A stretch of DNA of 64,000 bases from Polyangiaceae bacterium. GTDB lineage: Bacteria; Myxococcota_A; Polyangia; Polyangiales; Polyangiaceae. Below are positions 55,374 to 64,000 of this stretch, one piece after another (position 1 is the stretch's first letter; the number at the start of each line of letters is the position of its first letter). Below the pieces are notes generated by a model. The model was not told where the DNA came from. It was given only the letters and a program-made list of their open reading frames with translations, and searched no databases. The DNA lies in the NCBI GenBank assembly GCA_025936045.1, contig JAICUB010000014.1, positions 1 to 64,000 of the forward strand. Direction: 5' to 3'. The position numbers and the translations under genes are program-made.

Positions 55374-56622
55374 GCAGTCCGCCCGCGCGTTCGACGGCCG
55401 CCGTTTGCTCGAGCTCGCGCCCGCGCGTCTCCGGTAGCCACGCGAGGACGAGCAGCAACGAAAGCGCCGGGAAAACGACGCTCGCGCGCAGCACCGGTCC
55501 CCAGCCGCGATCGACCGCGAGCTCTCCGATCACGAGGGGAGAGACGACGTAACCGATGCGACCGAGCAAGTTGTTCGACCAGACGAAGGCGTCCCCGCGG
55601 AGCTCGGTCGGAAAGAGCTCCGTCGTGACCGTGTTGAGCAGGGTGAGCACGGCCGAGAGCCCGAACATCGCGAGGATCATCGCGACGACGAGGAGCGGCG
55701 TGCTTTCGAAGAAGTAGACGCCAAGGACGCCGGCGACGACCGTCGTGTAGACGAAGACGGCGCCCGCCTTGCGCCCGATCACGTCGAAGAGCTTGCCCGC
55801 GAAGAAGACGAGCGGCATCGACACGACCGCGCCGAGTGTCACGACGAGGCCCGCCGTGCCCTCCGACAGGTGGAGCTCGTTCAGCGCGTAGTCCTTCCAG
55901 AACGTGACGGCGTTTTGCGTGCAGACGTAGGTGAAGAACCAAATCGCGGCGAGCTCGAGCACGCGGCGGCGGTGGATCGTCGAGAAAATCGCGAAGAGCG
56001 GCCGGCTCGGCTCGCTCCGCGCGGCCTCGAAACGCTTCGTCTCTTTCAGATCGCGGCGTGCCCACGCCATGAGCAGGAGCGGCACCACGCCCACGAAATA
56101 AACGGCACGCCAGGTCGCGAGCTTGACGACGATCGGCACGACCCCCGCGCACACCACGGCGCCGAGGCTCGACGCAGCGCTGATCACGCCGAGCACCATG
56201 CCGCGCCGCTCCGCCGGATACTCCTCGGCGCCGATCACCATGCTCGTCGCCCACTCGCCGATCAAAAAGACGCGCGCGACGAGCTGGAACCCGGCGAAAA
56301 GCCATACGTTCGGTGAGAACCCGGAGAGAAACGTGAAGAGCGCGTAGCCGAGAATCGTGACCGAGAGCACGCGCCGCCGCCCCCAGCGATCGGCCCGGCT
56401 CACGAGCAAGTACGCGAGCAGCGTGCCGAGATTGATGACGCTGACGAGATTGCCGGCCGCCGCGCGATTCAGCCCGAAGGATACTCGGATCGCGGGGAGC
56501 ACCTGCGTGAGCGCGAAGAAGTCGTAGCCCTCGAAGAACGAGGCCACGCCGAGAAAGGCGAAGAGCCGCCGCTGATAGGGCGTGAGCGACGGCAGCGCCG
56601 CCCGCGCCTGGCCCGCCGTCAT
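55366..56622 (-). CDS. MFS transporter
   Basis: 418 residues, 12 TM segments. [37 protein letters not shown] (motif A, DRxGRR) and [20 protein letters not shown] fit the sugar/aromatic-acid:proton symporter groups. Substrate unknown. ATG 56622 overlaps thiG by 4 bases; a thiazole or thiamine-related role cannot be inferred from that alone. Confidence 0.85.
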   Translation of the reverse strand: MTAGQARAALPSLTPYQRRLFAFLGVASFFEGYDFFALTQVLPAIRVSFGLNRAAAGNLVSVINLGTLLAYLLVSRADRWGRRRVLSVTILGYALFTFLSGFSPNVWLFAGFQLVARVFLIGEWATSMVIGAEEYPAERRGMVLGVISAASSLGAVVCAGVVPIVVKLATWRAVYFVGVVPLLLMAWARRDLKETKRFEAARSEPSRPLFAIFSTIHRRRVLELAAIWFFTYVCTQNAVTFWKDYALNELHLSEGTAGLVVTLGAVVSMPLVFFAGKLFDVIGRKAGAVFVYTTVVAGVLGVYFFESTPLLVVAMILAMFGLSAVLTLLNTVTTELFPTELRGDAFVWSNNLLGRIGYVVSPLVIGELAVDRGWGPVLRASVVFPALSLLLVLAWLPETRGRELEQTAAVERAGGLRD

Positions 56623-57413
56623 TCGATGAGCCCGCTCTCCGGACTCGACGCGCTCGCGTAAAGGCGTCGGGGCATGCGGCCGGCCAAGAACGCGCTGCGG
56701 CCGGCGCTGATCGCTTCGCGCATCGCCCGCGCCATCAGCACGGGGTGTCGCGCGCTTGCGATTGCGGTGTTCAGGAGCACGCCGTGGCAACCGAGCTCCA
56801 TCGCGATCGCGGCGTCGCTCGCCGTCCCCACGCCCGCGTCGACGATCACGGGCACCTTCGCGTGCTCGAGAATGATCCGCAAATTGTAGGGGTTCCGGAT
56901 GCCGAGGCCGGAGCCGATCGGCGCTGCGAGGGGCATGACGGCGGCACAGCCGAGGTCTTCGAGCTTCTTGCAGACGACGGGATCGTCCATGCAGTAGGGA
57001 AGGACCGTGAAGCCTTCATGCACGAGCTGTTTGGCCGCGACGAGCGTCTGCTCGTTGTCGGGGTAGAGCGTCTTCGGATCGCCGATGACCTCGAGCTTCA
57101 CGATCGAGGCGACGCCGAGCTCGCGCGCGAGCCTGAGCGTGCGCACGGCTTCGTCGGCCGTGTAACAGCCCGCCGTGTTGGGCAAAATGGTGTAGCGCCC
57201 GCCGAGCAGGAGCTTGCCGAGCGAGCCCTCGCTGCGATCCGCGAGGTTGATGCGCCTGAGCGCCACCGTCACGACCTCGGCGCCGGACGCCTCGAGCGCC
57301 TGCCGCGTCTCGTCGACGCTCGCGTATTTGCCCGTACCCACGAACAAGCGCGAGCGGAACGTGTGCGTTCCGACGACGAGCGCGTCATCGCCGTCTCCGG
57401 CGGGGGCGTTCAC
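56619..57413 (-). CDS. thiG: Thiazole synthase
   Basis: 264 residues from GTG 57413. Makes the thiamine thiazole phosphate from DXP, glycine imine/dehydroglycine and ThiS-thiocarboxylate. Schiff-base Lys K106 (VKLEVIGD), [31 protein letters not shown] and [18 protein letters not shown] are characteristic. Overlaps the upstream 92-residue protein and the MFS gene by 4 bases each. No thiS is annotated beside it. Confidence 0.96.
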   Translation of the reverse strand: MNAPAGDGDDALVVGTHTFRSRLFVGTGKYASVDETRQALEASGAEVVTVALRRINLADRSEGSLGKLLLGGRYTILPNTAGCYTADEAVRTLRLARELGVASIVKLEVIGDPKTLYPDNEQTLVAAKQLVHEGFTVLPYCMDDPVVCKKLEDLGCAAVMPLAAPIGSGLGIRNPYNLRIILEHAKVPVIVDAGVGTASDAAIAMELGCHGVLLNTAIASARHPVLMARAMREAISAGRSAFLAGRMPRRLYASASSPESGLIE

Positions 57414-57688
57414 AGAAAGCCGGCCTTCTTCGTCACGTTCGCGGGCGCGTCGAGACTGCCCGCATAAGCGTCCTCGAGCGCCAAAATGAAGAGCTCACCC
57501 TTGGTGGTACGCGCGTGGAGCAGGGCGCCGTCGTGCCGGAGCGAACTGACGCGCGTGATGGTCAGCGTCGCGTTACCCGCCGTGACGTAGAGCGTCAGCG
57601 AGCGACCCTCCGGGAGCGTCATCAAGCCTTCGGCGTTCTTCGTGGCTTCGCCCGCGGCGACGAGGGCCGCCAGGTGTTCGTGGGTCAT
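57410..57688 (-). CDS. Small protein of unknown function coupled to thiG
   Basis: 92 residues from ATG 57688: [77 protein letters not shown]. Not ThiS (no C-terminal GG). The GTGA overlap with thiG implies coupled translation. A beta-strand-rich small domain is suggested by the alternating pattern. Confidence 0.65.
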   Translation of the reverse strand: MTHEHLAALVAAGEATKNAEGLMTLPEGRSLTLYVTAGNATLTITRVSSLRHDGALLHARTTKGELFILALEDAYAGSLDAPANVTKKAGFL

Positions 57689-57810
57689 GGCCCGAAGCTT
57701 TCGACTTCGCCGGGCGGCGTCAAGCGGCAGGTGCACTCTCCCGGCCAACGGGCCGCGCGGGCGCGCCGTTCGACGGGTTCGCACGCTCTCGGCTAGGCTT
57801 CCGGCGCACC

Positions 57811-58626
57811 GTGACCGCCGAGCCGCACATCGTGGTCGAGCGCCTTGCGAAGCGCTTCGGGAATTTCCAGGCGCTCGCGGACGTGGACATGACCATCGCC
57901 CGCGGCGAAATCACCGTCATCATCGGCGGCTCCGGCGCTGGAAAAACGACGCTGCTCAAGATCCTCATCGGGCTCGATCGCCCGACGAGCGGCAGCATTC
58001 GCGTGAACGATCTCGACATCGCGCGTCTCTCCGAACGCGAGCTCACGAAGGTGCGCCGGCGGTTCGGCATGGTCTTTCAGTATTCGGCGCTGCTCGACTC
58101 GATGAACGTCCTCGACAACGTCGCCTTTCCGCTCCGCGAGCACACCAAGCTGAGTGAGCGCGAAATCCGCGAGCGCGTGCACGAGAAGCTCGGTGTGCTC
58201 GGCCTCGAGAACGTCGAGGAGCGCTTTCCGAGCGAGCTTTCGGGGGGCATGCGCAAGCGCGTCGGTCTCGCGCGCGCTCTCATGCTCGAACCCGAAGCGG
58301 TGCTGTACGACGAGCCGACGAGCGGCCTCGATCCGATCACGAGTCGCAAAGTGGATGATCTCATCGTCGAGACGCGCGATCGCTACGGCGTGACCAGCAT
58401 CGTCATTTCTCACGACATGGCGGGAGCGCTGCGCGTCGCCGATCAAATCGTGCTGCTTTCGCGCGGGCGCGTCGTGGCTGCCGGCCGGCCGCGCGAGCTC
58501 GTGGCGCGCGGCGCCGAGCTCTTGAAGGAGTTCATCGATTCGAGCGGCATCGAAGTGGAACGCCTGCTCGGCGAGCGGCATTCGATGGCGCCGCCCGCTG
58601 CGAACCGTTCGTCCCCGGACTCCTGA
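57811..58626 (+). CDS. ABC transporter ATPase, MlaF/Ttg2A type
   Basis: 271 residues from GTG 57811. Walker A GGSGAGKTT, Q-loop MVFQYSALLDSMNV, signature LSGGMRKRVGLARAL (the GMRKR form is typical of MlaF), Walker B AVLYDEPTSGLDP, H-loop ISHD. The VFQYSALLDSMNVLDNVAFPLREH region also fits phospholipid-transport MlaF. mlaE, mlaD and mlaC are not in the window. Confidence 0.88.
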   Translation: MTAEPHIVVERLAKRFGNFQALADVDMTIARGEITVIIGGSGAGKTTLLKILIGLDRPTSGSIRVNDLDIARLSERELTKVRRRFGMVFQYSALLDSMNVLDNVAFPLREHTKLSEREIRERVHEKLGVLGLENVEERFPSELSGGMRKRVGLARALMLEPEAVLYDEPTSGLDPITSRKVDDLIVETRDRYGVTSIVISHDMAGALRVADQIVLLSRGRVVAAGRPRELVARGAELLKEFIDSSGIEVERLLGERHSMAPPAANRSSPDS

Positions 58627-58643
58627 TGGGTTAGAGTTCGACC

Positions 58644-59624
58644 GTGCCGCGCACAGTCCTCCTCACCGGCGCCGCAGGCTTCATCGGCAGCCACACGGCC
58701 GTCGCGCTCGCGGCCCGCGGTGATCGCGTCGTTGGACTCGATAACTTCAACGCCTATTACGATCCGGCCCGCAAGCGCGCGAACGTGCGCGAAATCGAGG
58801 CAGAGGCGCCAGGCGCCGATTTCCGACTCGTCGAAGGCGACCTTCGCGACAAAGCGCTGGTCGAGCGTCTATTCGCTGAACATCGCTTCGACGTCGTCGT
58901 TCATCTCGCGGCCATGGCCGGCGTGCGCGCGTCCGCGGACGACCCCGTCACCTACTACGAGGTGAATCTCGGCGGCACGCTCACGCTGCTCGAATCGGCG
59001 CGTGCCCACGGGGGAGCGCGCTTCGTATTCGCGTCGACGTCGTCGGCTTACGGCGCGACCACCCGCCTGCCGTTCCGCGAAGACGACCCGGCGGACCGCC
59101 CGCTCGCGCCGTACCCGGCGAGCAAGCGCGCCGCGGAGCTCCTCGGTCACGCGTATCACCATCTGCACGGCACGCGTTTCACGGCGCTGCGCTTTTTTAC
59201 CGTGTACGGCCCGCGCGGCCGTCCCGACATGCTCACTTACAGGCTGGTCGACGCGATTCGTACGGGAATCCCCATTACGCTCTACGACGCTGGCCGCATG
59301 TCGCGGGATTGGACGTTCGTGAGTGACACGGTAGCGGGCATCGTCGCGGCTACGGACGCCGACTTAGGGTTCGAGATCGTCAATCTCGGCCGGGGTGCGC
59401 CCGAATTGGTGAGTGAGTTCATCGCTGCGTTCGAGCGGCTCACGGGGCGCAAAGTGCCCTGGATCGAAGCGCCGAAACCGGAGGCAGACGTCGAAAAGAC
59501 GCATGCGGACATCGCCAAGGCGCGACGTTTGTTGGGGTACGAGCCGCACGTGGGGATCGAGGAGGGAGCACGGCGAACCATCGATTGGTACGAGCGCGCG
59601 GTGGCCCCGCTCGCGGCACGGTGA
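58644..59624 (+). CDS. UDP-glucuronate 4-epimerase-like NAD-dependent epimerase
   Basis: 326 residues from GTG 58644. TGAAGFIGSHTAVALAARGDRVVGLDNFNAYYDPARKRANV, STSSAYG, YPASK (YxxxK), LRFFTVYGPRGRPDM and DWTFVSDTV fit the UDP-GlcA epimerase subgroup, which makes UDP-galacturonate for polysaccharides. It is 17 bases after the MlaF gene. Confidence 0.9.
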   Translation: MPRTVLLTGAAGFIGSHTAVALAARGDRVVGLDNFNAYYDPARKRANVREIEAEAPGADFRLVEGDLRDKALVERLFAEHRFDVVVHLAAMAGVRASADDPVTYYEVNLGGTLTLLESARAHGGARFVFASTSSAYGATTRLPFREDDPADRPLAPYPASKRAAELLGHAYHHLHGTRFTALRFFTVYGPRGRPDMLTYRLVDAIRTGIPITLYDAGRMSRDWTFVSDTVAGIVAATDADLGFEIVNLGRGAPELVSEFIAAFERLTGRKVPWIEAPKPEADVEKTHADIAKARRLLGYEPHVGIEEGARRTIDWYERAVAPLAAR

Positions 59625-59634
59625 CACCGTCGCA

Positions 59635-59697
59635 GCGGACACGCGGCGGGCGAACGCGGACACGCGGAGCGAGACCGGAGACGCGCGGAGCGAGAAC
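59635..59697. repeat. Three imperfect 21-base tandem repeats before thiE
   Basis: Units at 59635-59655, 59656-59676 and 59677-59697 share a GCGGACACGCGG-type core and lie between the epimerase stop and the thiE start. In frame with thiE they would read ADTRRAN/ADTRSET/GDARSEN, and may belong to an N-terminal extension if a start upstream of 59713 is used. Confidence 0.7.
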
Positions 59698-59712
59698 GCC
59701 GTGGGGCGCGAC

Positions 59713-60339
59713 GTGAGCATTCGTGAAAATCCGCCGCGGCTGATCGCGATCACGGATCGCGGCGTTGCGTCCGCGGACGCAACGTTGCGTCGCTTCGAAT
59801 GCGTGGCGCGCGCCGCGCGGCCGTTCACGGTCATGTTCCAACTTCGCGACCGCGAGCTGTCGGCGCGCGAACGTCTCGCGTTCGGTCGCGAGCTCCGCGC
59901 GGTGTGCACGGCGGAGCAGCAGTGGTTCCAGGTGAACGACCGCTGCGATCTCGCGGGACTGCTCGGTGCGGACGGGGTGCACCTCGGTGAAGCGAGCATG
60001 AGCGCGGCGGACGCGCGGCGAATCATGGGCGAGGCAGTATTCATGACGCGTGCCTGTCATGAGCCGGAGCGCGACTTGGAAGCGGGGGTGGACGGGTGGG
60101 TGTTGTCGCCGATTTTCGAGGCCAGGAAGGGGAGAGCGGCGCTGGGGGTTGCCGCGGTGCCGCGGTTCTTCGGGGCGCGCGGGAGGACGCCGGACGCTCC
60201 TTTTCTTTACGGGCTCGGTGGAGTGACTGCGGCTCGAGTACAGGAGCTCCTTCGTGCGGAAGCGACCGGCGTCGCGGTCGTCGGCGCAGTCCTCGTGGGC
60301 GAGGGCATGGAAGCCTTGCTCGCAGCGCTCGCCGTGTGA
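59713..60339 (+). CDS. thiE: Thiamine-phosphate synthase
   Basis: 208 residues from GTG 59713 (59701 GTG is the alternative, possibly further upstream). RLIAITDRG, MFQLRDRELSARE, QVNDRCDLAGLLGADGVHLGE, FEARKGRAALG and YGLGGVTAARVQELL are ThiE motifs. It joins HMP-PP and thiazole phosphate. It is separate from thiG, on the opposite strand. Confidence 0.9.
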   Translation: MSIRENPPRLIAITDRGVASADATLRRFECVARAARPFTVMFQLRDRELSARERLAFGRELRAVCTAEQQWFQVNDRCDLAGLLGADGVHLGEASMSAADARRIMGEAVFMTRACHEPERDLEAGVDGWVLSPIFEARKGRAALGVAAVPRFFGARGRTPDAPFLYGLGGVTAARVQELLRAEATGVAVVGAVLVGEGMEALLAALAV

Positions 60340-60357
60340 CGCTTGTCGCTCAGTGAG

Positions 60358-62184
60358 CTAATCGAGGAGTCCCAACGTGCTCTCGGGCAGCGACGTGCGC
60401 ACGAGTCGTTGGCCGTTCGCCTCGAAGAAGTAGAGGTAATTTTGGGCAGCAATCAGCGACCCGGCCCTATTGCCCGCGATCACGTCGTACGTTTTACTGG
60501 TGGCAGTGTCGTAGAGGCGGACGCCGCTGCTCTGATCCGCGGGATTGGTGTACGCGTAATAAACGAAGGTCGCTCCGCTGTCGGACTCGGACAGTGTGAA
60601 ATCGGTGACGTCTACGTTGCTCGTGATCGCCGTTTCATTCGCTCCACCCTCGTGCTGCATGACGAGGTCGGCAACACCCGTCGATGACGTCGTTCTGAGC
60701 CAGTAGTAGTCATCGGCAGCGTCGCATTCCAGATGTTCGAGGCGGCCCGCTTTCCGAGGAAAGATACTGGCCCCAGTACCAGTAGCGCCGAGCGGCTTAC
60801 CGATGTCGTACGAGCCGGCGCCCGCGGTGAAATTCACTCCATAGACCACCTGCGAGCCGTTGAAAGCAAAGTCGCCGACCTCCGGATCCTCGTCGAAATC
60901 GACGACGAAATCCTGTGTTGCGTCATTAGGGTCCCCTTCGCTCTGGCTGAAGATGCCGAGCTGGGATCCACCAGTCGTCGTGAAGTACAGGCGGCCCAAG
61001 CGAAAGCGGATGTTGTACGCGACCAACCCGTCGGTGCGAACATCGGAACCGTCGAGTTTCATACTCTCGACGTAGAGGAACGTGCTGCTCCGAACGAACA
61101 CTCGTTGTGTTCCGATGAGGAGATCCTCTAGATGATCGTTGCTCGCGAGGAGCGTCTCGACGCTCTTGCCAGCGAGGCGCCGCTGAACGCTGCCCGCGCC
61201 GGGATTCGTCCAATAGACGTCGGACCCCGAAACAGCGATGCCGCGACTCGCAGGGAACGCTGCCTGATCCGTGGCAATCGTCTCGAATGGCTCACAGGTC
61301 GCGCCGTTGCACCAGCCGTCGCAGGAATCCGCCGTGCACGTGCATTCGCCGCTCTTGCCGCAGGTCTGGCCCGCCGCGCAGGCCATGCATGCTGCTCCGG
61401 CCTCGGCACATGCCTTGTCGGTCTGGTCAGCATAAACAACGCATTGGCCACCCCCGTCGCAGCATCCCTTCGGGCACGTGGTGGCGTCACACACGCAGGT
61501 GCCGGTCGTCTCGTCGCAGCGCTCGTCAGCCACGCACGCCGCGCAAGCCAAGCCCCCGAGACCGCAGTGCGCCGCGCTTTGCGTCTCACAGGCACCCCCG
61601 TCCGAGCAGCAGCCATCCGGGCACGATGTCGCGTCGCAGAGACAAGCTCCCTGTTTCTCATCGCAACGAAGCCCGCTGTCGCACGCGCTGCAAGCCGCGC
61701 CAGCTAGGCCACAGTGCGAGTCTGCCGGCGCCTCACATTCGCCGGTGTCCGAGCAGCAGCCGTGCGGGCAGGAGTCCGCGTTGCAGCGACAGAGTCCACG
61801 TAGACACTCTTGACCAGCCGCACAGGTCACGCATGACTCGCCGTCCGCCCCGCAAGCTGCGTCGCTCGTTCCGCTCAGCGTGTGGCCGGTGCCGTCTCGG
61901 CAGCCGCTCGGCGCCGGCGCGCCGCCTTCGCCAGCGGTCGCAGCAACTGACGGCTCGCCGGCTTCACCGGCGTTTGTAACGCTCGGTTGGCCGCCCATCC
62001 CCGCGGCGCCACCAAGTCCGCCCATCGGCGGACTGCCCGACGAACCGGGACTGCCGCTTTGCCCGCTTGGTGGGGGACAGGTCCGCGTCGCGGTGCAATC
62101 ATCGAACTTGGAGCTACAGCCAACCGCGACAATCGCGCCCGCCGCGCCGAGCGCCAATGCGAAAACAACCTTGGTTCGAGCCAT
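60358..62184 (-). CDS. Cys-rich lipoprotein with tandem Cys modules and a beta-propeller-like C-terminus
   Basis: 608 residues from ATG 62184. Lipobox VAVGC (Cys23). A Gly/Ser/Pro-rich spacer (30-95) is followed by about four tandem modules of about 40 residues with 6-8 Cys each (patterns CDATSCPDGCC, HCGLGGLACAACVADERCDETTGTCVC). The C-terminal half (residues 320-608) has repeated Trp/Tyr-Gly strands (VYWTNPGAGSVQRRL, LYFTTTGGSQLGI, YLYFFEANGQRLVRTSLP) like a beta-propeller. Typical myxobacterial surface lipoprotein; ligand unknown. It is convergent with thiE, 18 bases away. Confidence 0.8.
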   Translation of the reverse strand: MARTKVVFALALGAAGAIVAVGCSSKFDDCTATRTCPPPSGQSGSPGSSGSPPMGGLGGAAGMGGQPSVTNAGEAGEPSVAATAGEGGAPAPSGCRDGTGHTLSGTSDAACGADGESCVTCAAGQECLRGLCRCNADSCPHGCCSDTGECEAPADSHCGLAGAACSACDSGLRCDEKQGACLCDATSCPDGCCSDGGACETQSAAHCGLGGLACAACVADERCDETTGTCVCDATTCPKGCCDGGGQCVVYADQTDKACAEAGAACMACAAGQTCGKSGECTCTADSCDGWCNGATCEPFETIATDQAAFPASRGIAVSGSDVYWTNPGAGSVQRRLAGKSVETLLASNDHLEDLLIGTQRVFVRSSTFLYVESMKLDGSDVRTDGLVAYNIRFRLGRLYFTTTGGSQLGIFSQSEGDPNDATQDFVVDFDEDPEVGDFAFNGSQVVYGVNFTAGAGSYDIGKPLGATGTGASIFPRKAGRLEHLECDAADDYYWLRTTSSTGVADLVMQHEGGANETAITSNVDVTDFTLSESDSGATFVYYAYTNPADQSSGVRLYDTATSKTYDVIAGNRAGSLIAAQNYLYFFEANGQRLVRTSLPESTLGLLD

Positions 62185-62343
62185 CCTCGTCCTCCCCCGC
62201 GGTTTCGGTTCTAGTCCCGGCGGGTCTCCCTACATCGGTCACGTCGAGCGGGAGGTTGCGAAAAAACTGCCAAGCGCACGTCCCGTAGCGCGCGGGTGGC
62301 GCGCGGTCGGTTAAAAATTCGAGCAGACACCTAGCACGAGTCG
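62185..62343. other. Intergenic region upstream of the Cys-rich lipoprotein
   Basis: About 160 bases with a CGCGCG-GGTGG-CGCGCG hairpin at 62289-62305 and an A/T tract (TTAAAAATTC) at 62311-62320. No gene visible. The A/T tract may be promoter of the lipoprotein gene. Confidence 0.4.
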
Positions 62344-63278
62344 TTACGGAGCTTCGAGCTCATCCTGCGATACCCCGACCACCCCGTCGTTCTCGCCCGC
62401 GTCGCCGCCGACGCCCTTCGCTCCAGGCATGCCCGTGGTAACCCGCACGTTCGGCTGATTCGGCGCGGAGCTGCCGCTCCATAGAATACCGAGGGATCGC
62501 CTCCGGCGGCACCCGCCGTCTGAGCCGCCCTTGCCGCCCTGACCGCCGGGGCATGAGTCGGCCGCAACTCCGCCGTGCCCAGCCTTACCGGCATCGCCAC
62601 CGGGTCCTCCGGGTTGTCCGGCCCGCCGTCGCCGCCCTTACCCGCATCAGCGGCGACGAGCACCACGTCATCGAGCGTTACACTCGAATCGAAGATAGCC
62701 ACGGCGATGTTCGAGCCGCCGGCTTTGCCACGAGCACCGCCCTTGCCTCCACAGCCGCCCCCTCCTCCTGGGCCGCCCGAAGCGCCGGTGAGCGCGAGCG
62801 CGCCGCATGCTGTCGGCGCCTTCGCCCCGCCGCCGCCCTGGCCCCGGCATGCCGTCCTCGCCTGAGCCGCCCGCGTTGCCAGCCCAGCCGGCTGCGGTGG
62901 ATTGCCGGGTTAACCGTTGCCAGCGCTGCAGGTCCATCCGGGATTAGCCTCACCGGCACCTGATGCGCCACCTCCGAGATCGGGCGTCCCCCCGTCGCCG
63001 TTTCCTGCGCGGCTCGCGTCATTGCCGCCATCGCCTCCCTTGCCGCCAATGCTGCCGCTCGTCATGCCACCGCATTGCGTGTCGACGGTCAAGGCGCCCG
63101 CGTTCGGTTCGGTCATGGCGGTGCAGGCGTCGTGGCCATCGTGGCCTGGCGCGCCTGCCGTTGCAGGGGTGGACGTGCCGGTGCGCCAGACGAGAAGTCC
63201 TCGCCGGCGCACGAAAGGGGAATGAGGCTTCGGATCGCAAGTGTCGCCTCGATCGCCACCGCGGTGATTGCATTAGTT
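62344..63278 (-). pseudogene. Continuation of a Gly-rich repeat gene broken into several frames
   Basis: The minus strand keeps coding for Gly-rich, PGRS-like peptide (GGKGGDGGNDASRAGNGDGG; GWAGNAGGSGEDGMPG; GQGGGGAKAPTACGALALTG; GGPGGDAGKAGHGG; GAAGGDPSVFYG; GMPGAKGVGGDAG) but in all three frames in turn, with at least five switches before a final DELEAP stop at 62344. Either a decayed gene or indel errors in GC homopolymers; sequence alone cannot decide. Confidence 0.55.
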
Positions 63279-64000
63279 CTATTGCGAGGGCGTCAGTGTT
63301 TCTTGGGTGACGCCGGGGAGGCCGCTGTTCTCGGTCCCAGCACCAAGCCCTCCTGCGCCGGGTGTCCCAGGGGTGTACGTCGTGCCCTCGTCGATATTGA
63401 TCGTGCTCGTCGCGGAGACGACGCCGACCGAGACCCCGCCCGCGCCGCCGCCTCCTGCGCCGCCGTTGCCCCCTTGCGCGCCGGCGCCACCTGGGCAAGC
63501 GGCGCCGTGGCCGTTGGCGTGCATGCCGCCGCTCTGGCCGGGTTCACCAATTTTGCCGTCGCCGCCTTGACCTGCAGTTCGGCTCTCCAGGTAACAAGAA
63601 TTCAATGTGATCGTTGAGGAGAGGCTCAGTATTGCGATGCTGCTGCCTCCTCCGTGTCCACCCCGGCCCCCCGCGCCACCACATCCACCGCAGGCCCCGC
63701 CTCCGCCGCCCCCATTCGTCGCCCCACCTCCGCCTCCGCCTCCCTGTCCAGGTTTACCGTTCAACCCGTCTCCGCCCGGGGCGGGTGCCCATCCCGCTTG
63801 GTCGACCGAGCCTAAGGCGTTGGCACCAGCCGCATCCGAGACGGCCTCTGGTGCTGCTCCATCATGCCCCGTTCCGCCGGACCCGCATGAACCTACAGTC
63901 CCGCCGAGACCGCCTCCCCAAGGCGGCAAGCCGGCGCCGCCGCCTGTGGGAGTGGTCGATGCGGCTCCGCCGAGTCCGCCGGTACTGGTGGTCCCGTCGG
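63279..64000 (-). CDS. Gly-rich repeat protein, C-terminal end of the intact frame (runs off the right edge)
   Basis: 240 residues open from the right edge to a stop at 63279. Repeats of GGxGG and GxPGxGG type (PGQGGGGGGGATNGGGGGGACGGCGGAGGRGGHGGG) alternate with a short beta-strand block (SSIAILSLSSTITLNSCYLES, VSVGVVSATSTINIDEGTTYTPG). This is an extracellular PE-PGRS/collagen-like layout seen in Polyangia proteins. The N-terminus is beyond the window. Function unknown. Confidence 0.55.
   Translation of the reverse strand, partial: DGTTSTGGLGGAASTTPTGGGAGLPPWGGGLGGTVGSCGSGGTGHDGAAPEAVSDAAGANALGSVDQAGWAPAPGGDGLNGKPGQGGGGGGGATNGGGGGGACGGCGGAGGRGGHGGGSSIAILSLSSTITLNSCYLESRTAGQGGDGKIGEPGQSGGMHANGHGAACPGGAGAQGGNGGAGGGGAGGVSVGVVSATSTINIDEGTTYTPGTPGAGGLGAGTENSGLPGVTQETLTPSQ

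Noticed and set aside
62289-62305. Rho-independent terminator between the Gly-rich gene and the lipoprotein
   Set aside because: A hairpin exists, but on the minus strand the T-run lies before, not after, the stem.

Overview
The window is dense, high-GC bacterial chromosome with about 60 genes, no gap above 300 bases, and no rRNA, tRNA or CRISPR array that I could find. The best guess is a member of the Myxococcota, probably Polyangiales-like. This rests on two Hanks-type Ser/Thr kinases, a bactofilin, a DUF4423 (TIGR02147-type) regulator, several two-component proteins, many lipoproteins, Cys-rich and Gly-rich surface-type proteins and a eukaryote-like IleS. Taxonomy is inferred from gene content only. 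GTG and TTG starts are common, and 1 to 20 base ATGA/GTGA-type overlaps mark many translationally coupled pairs.

Layout. 1-5.9 kb: 5' part of gltB (minus), an exported SRPBCC protein, a bactofilin, a lipoprotein divergent from a DUF4423 regulator, and a probable outer-membrane protein. 5.9-13 kb: a receiver-GGDEF protein and an NtrC-type regulator, followed by a MacA-MacB(ATPase)-MacB(permease)-TolC-type tripartite export operon. 13-18 kb: a Lys/Glu-rich repeat protein carrying a Fic-like domain without its catalytic histidine, methionine aminopeptidase, lipoproteins and a small NifU-like protein. 18.1-20.4 kb: rpsP-khpA-rimM-trmD and a SPOUT methyltransferase. 20.5-28.8 kb: TrmN6-like methyltransferase, LpxL-like acyltransferase, DUF72, an unknown, OYE reductase, DUF763, rpmB, an N-formylglutamate amidohydrolase-like enzyme and XerD.

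28.8-44.5 kb: ileS (type 2); a divergent XRE-cupin/SDR/QueA-like locus with repeated operator-like sites; trpG-trpD-trpC; a CorC-like membrane protein; and a coupled epimerase-acyltransferase-truB operon. 44.6-54.7 kb: a cytosolic Ser/Thr kinase converging on a hybrid histidine kinase; gatC-gatA-GNAT; a membrane-anchored Ser/Thr kinase; rpsB-tsf-polysaccharide deacetylase. 54.9-64 kb: VanZ-like, MFS, thiG and a small unknown protein (one overlapping minus-strand cluster); a lone MlaF-type ATPase; UDP-glucuronate epimerase; thiE; a Cys-rich lipoprotein; and a Gly-rich repeat gene whose reading frame switches repeatedly at the right edge.

Most genes are housekeeping (translation, tRNA modification, Trp and thiamine biosynthesis, envelope lipids). 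The least ordinary items are the pseudo-Fic repeat protein, the XRE-cupin/SDR/QueA-like locus with its repeats, the signalling pair beside the efflux operon, and the Cys-rich/Gly-rich pair at 60.3-64 kb.
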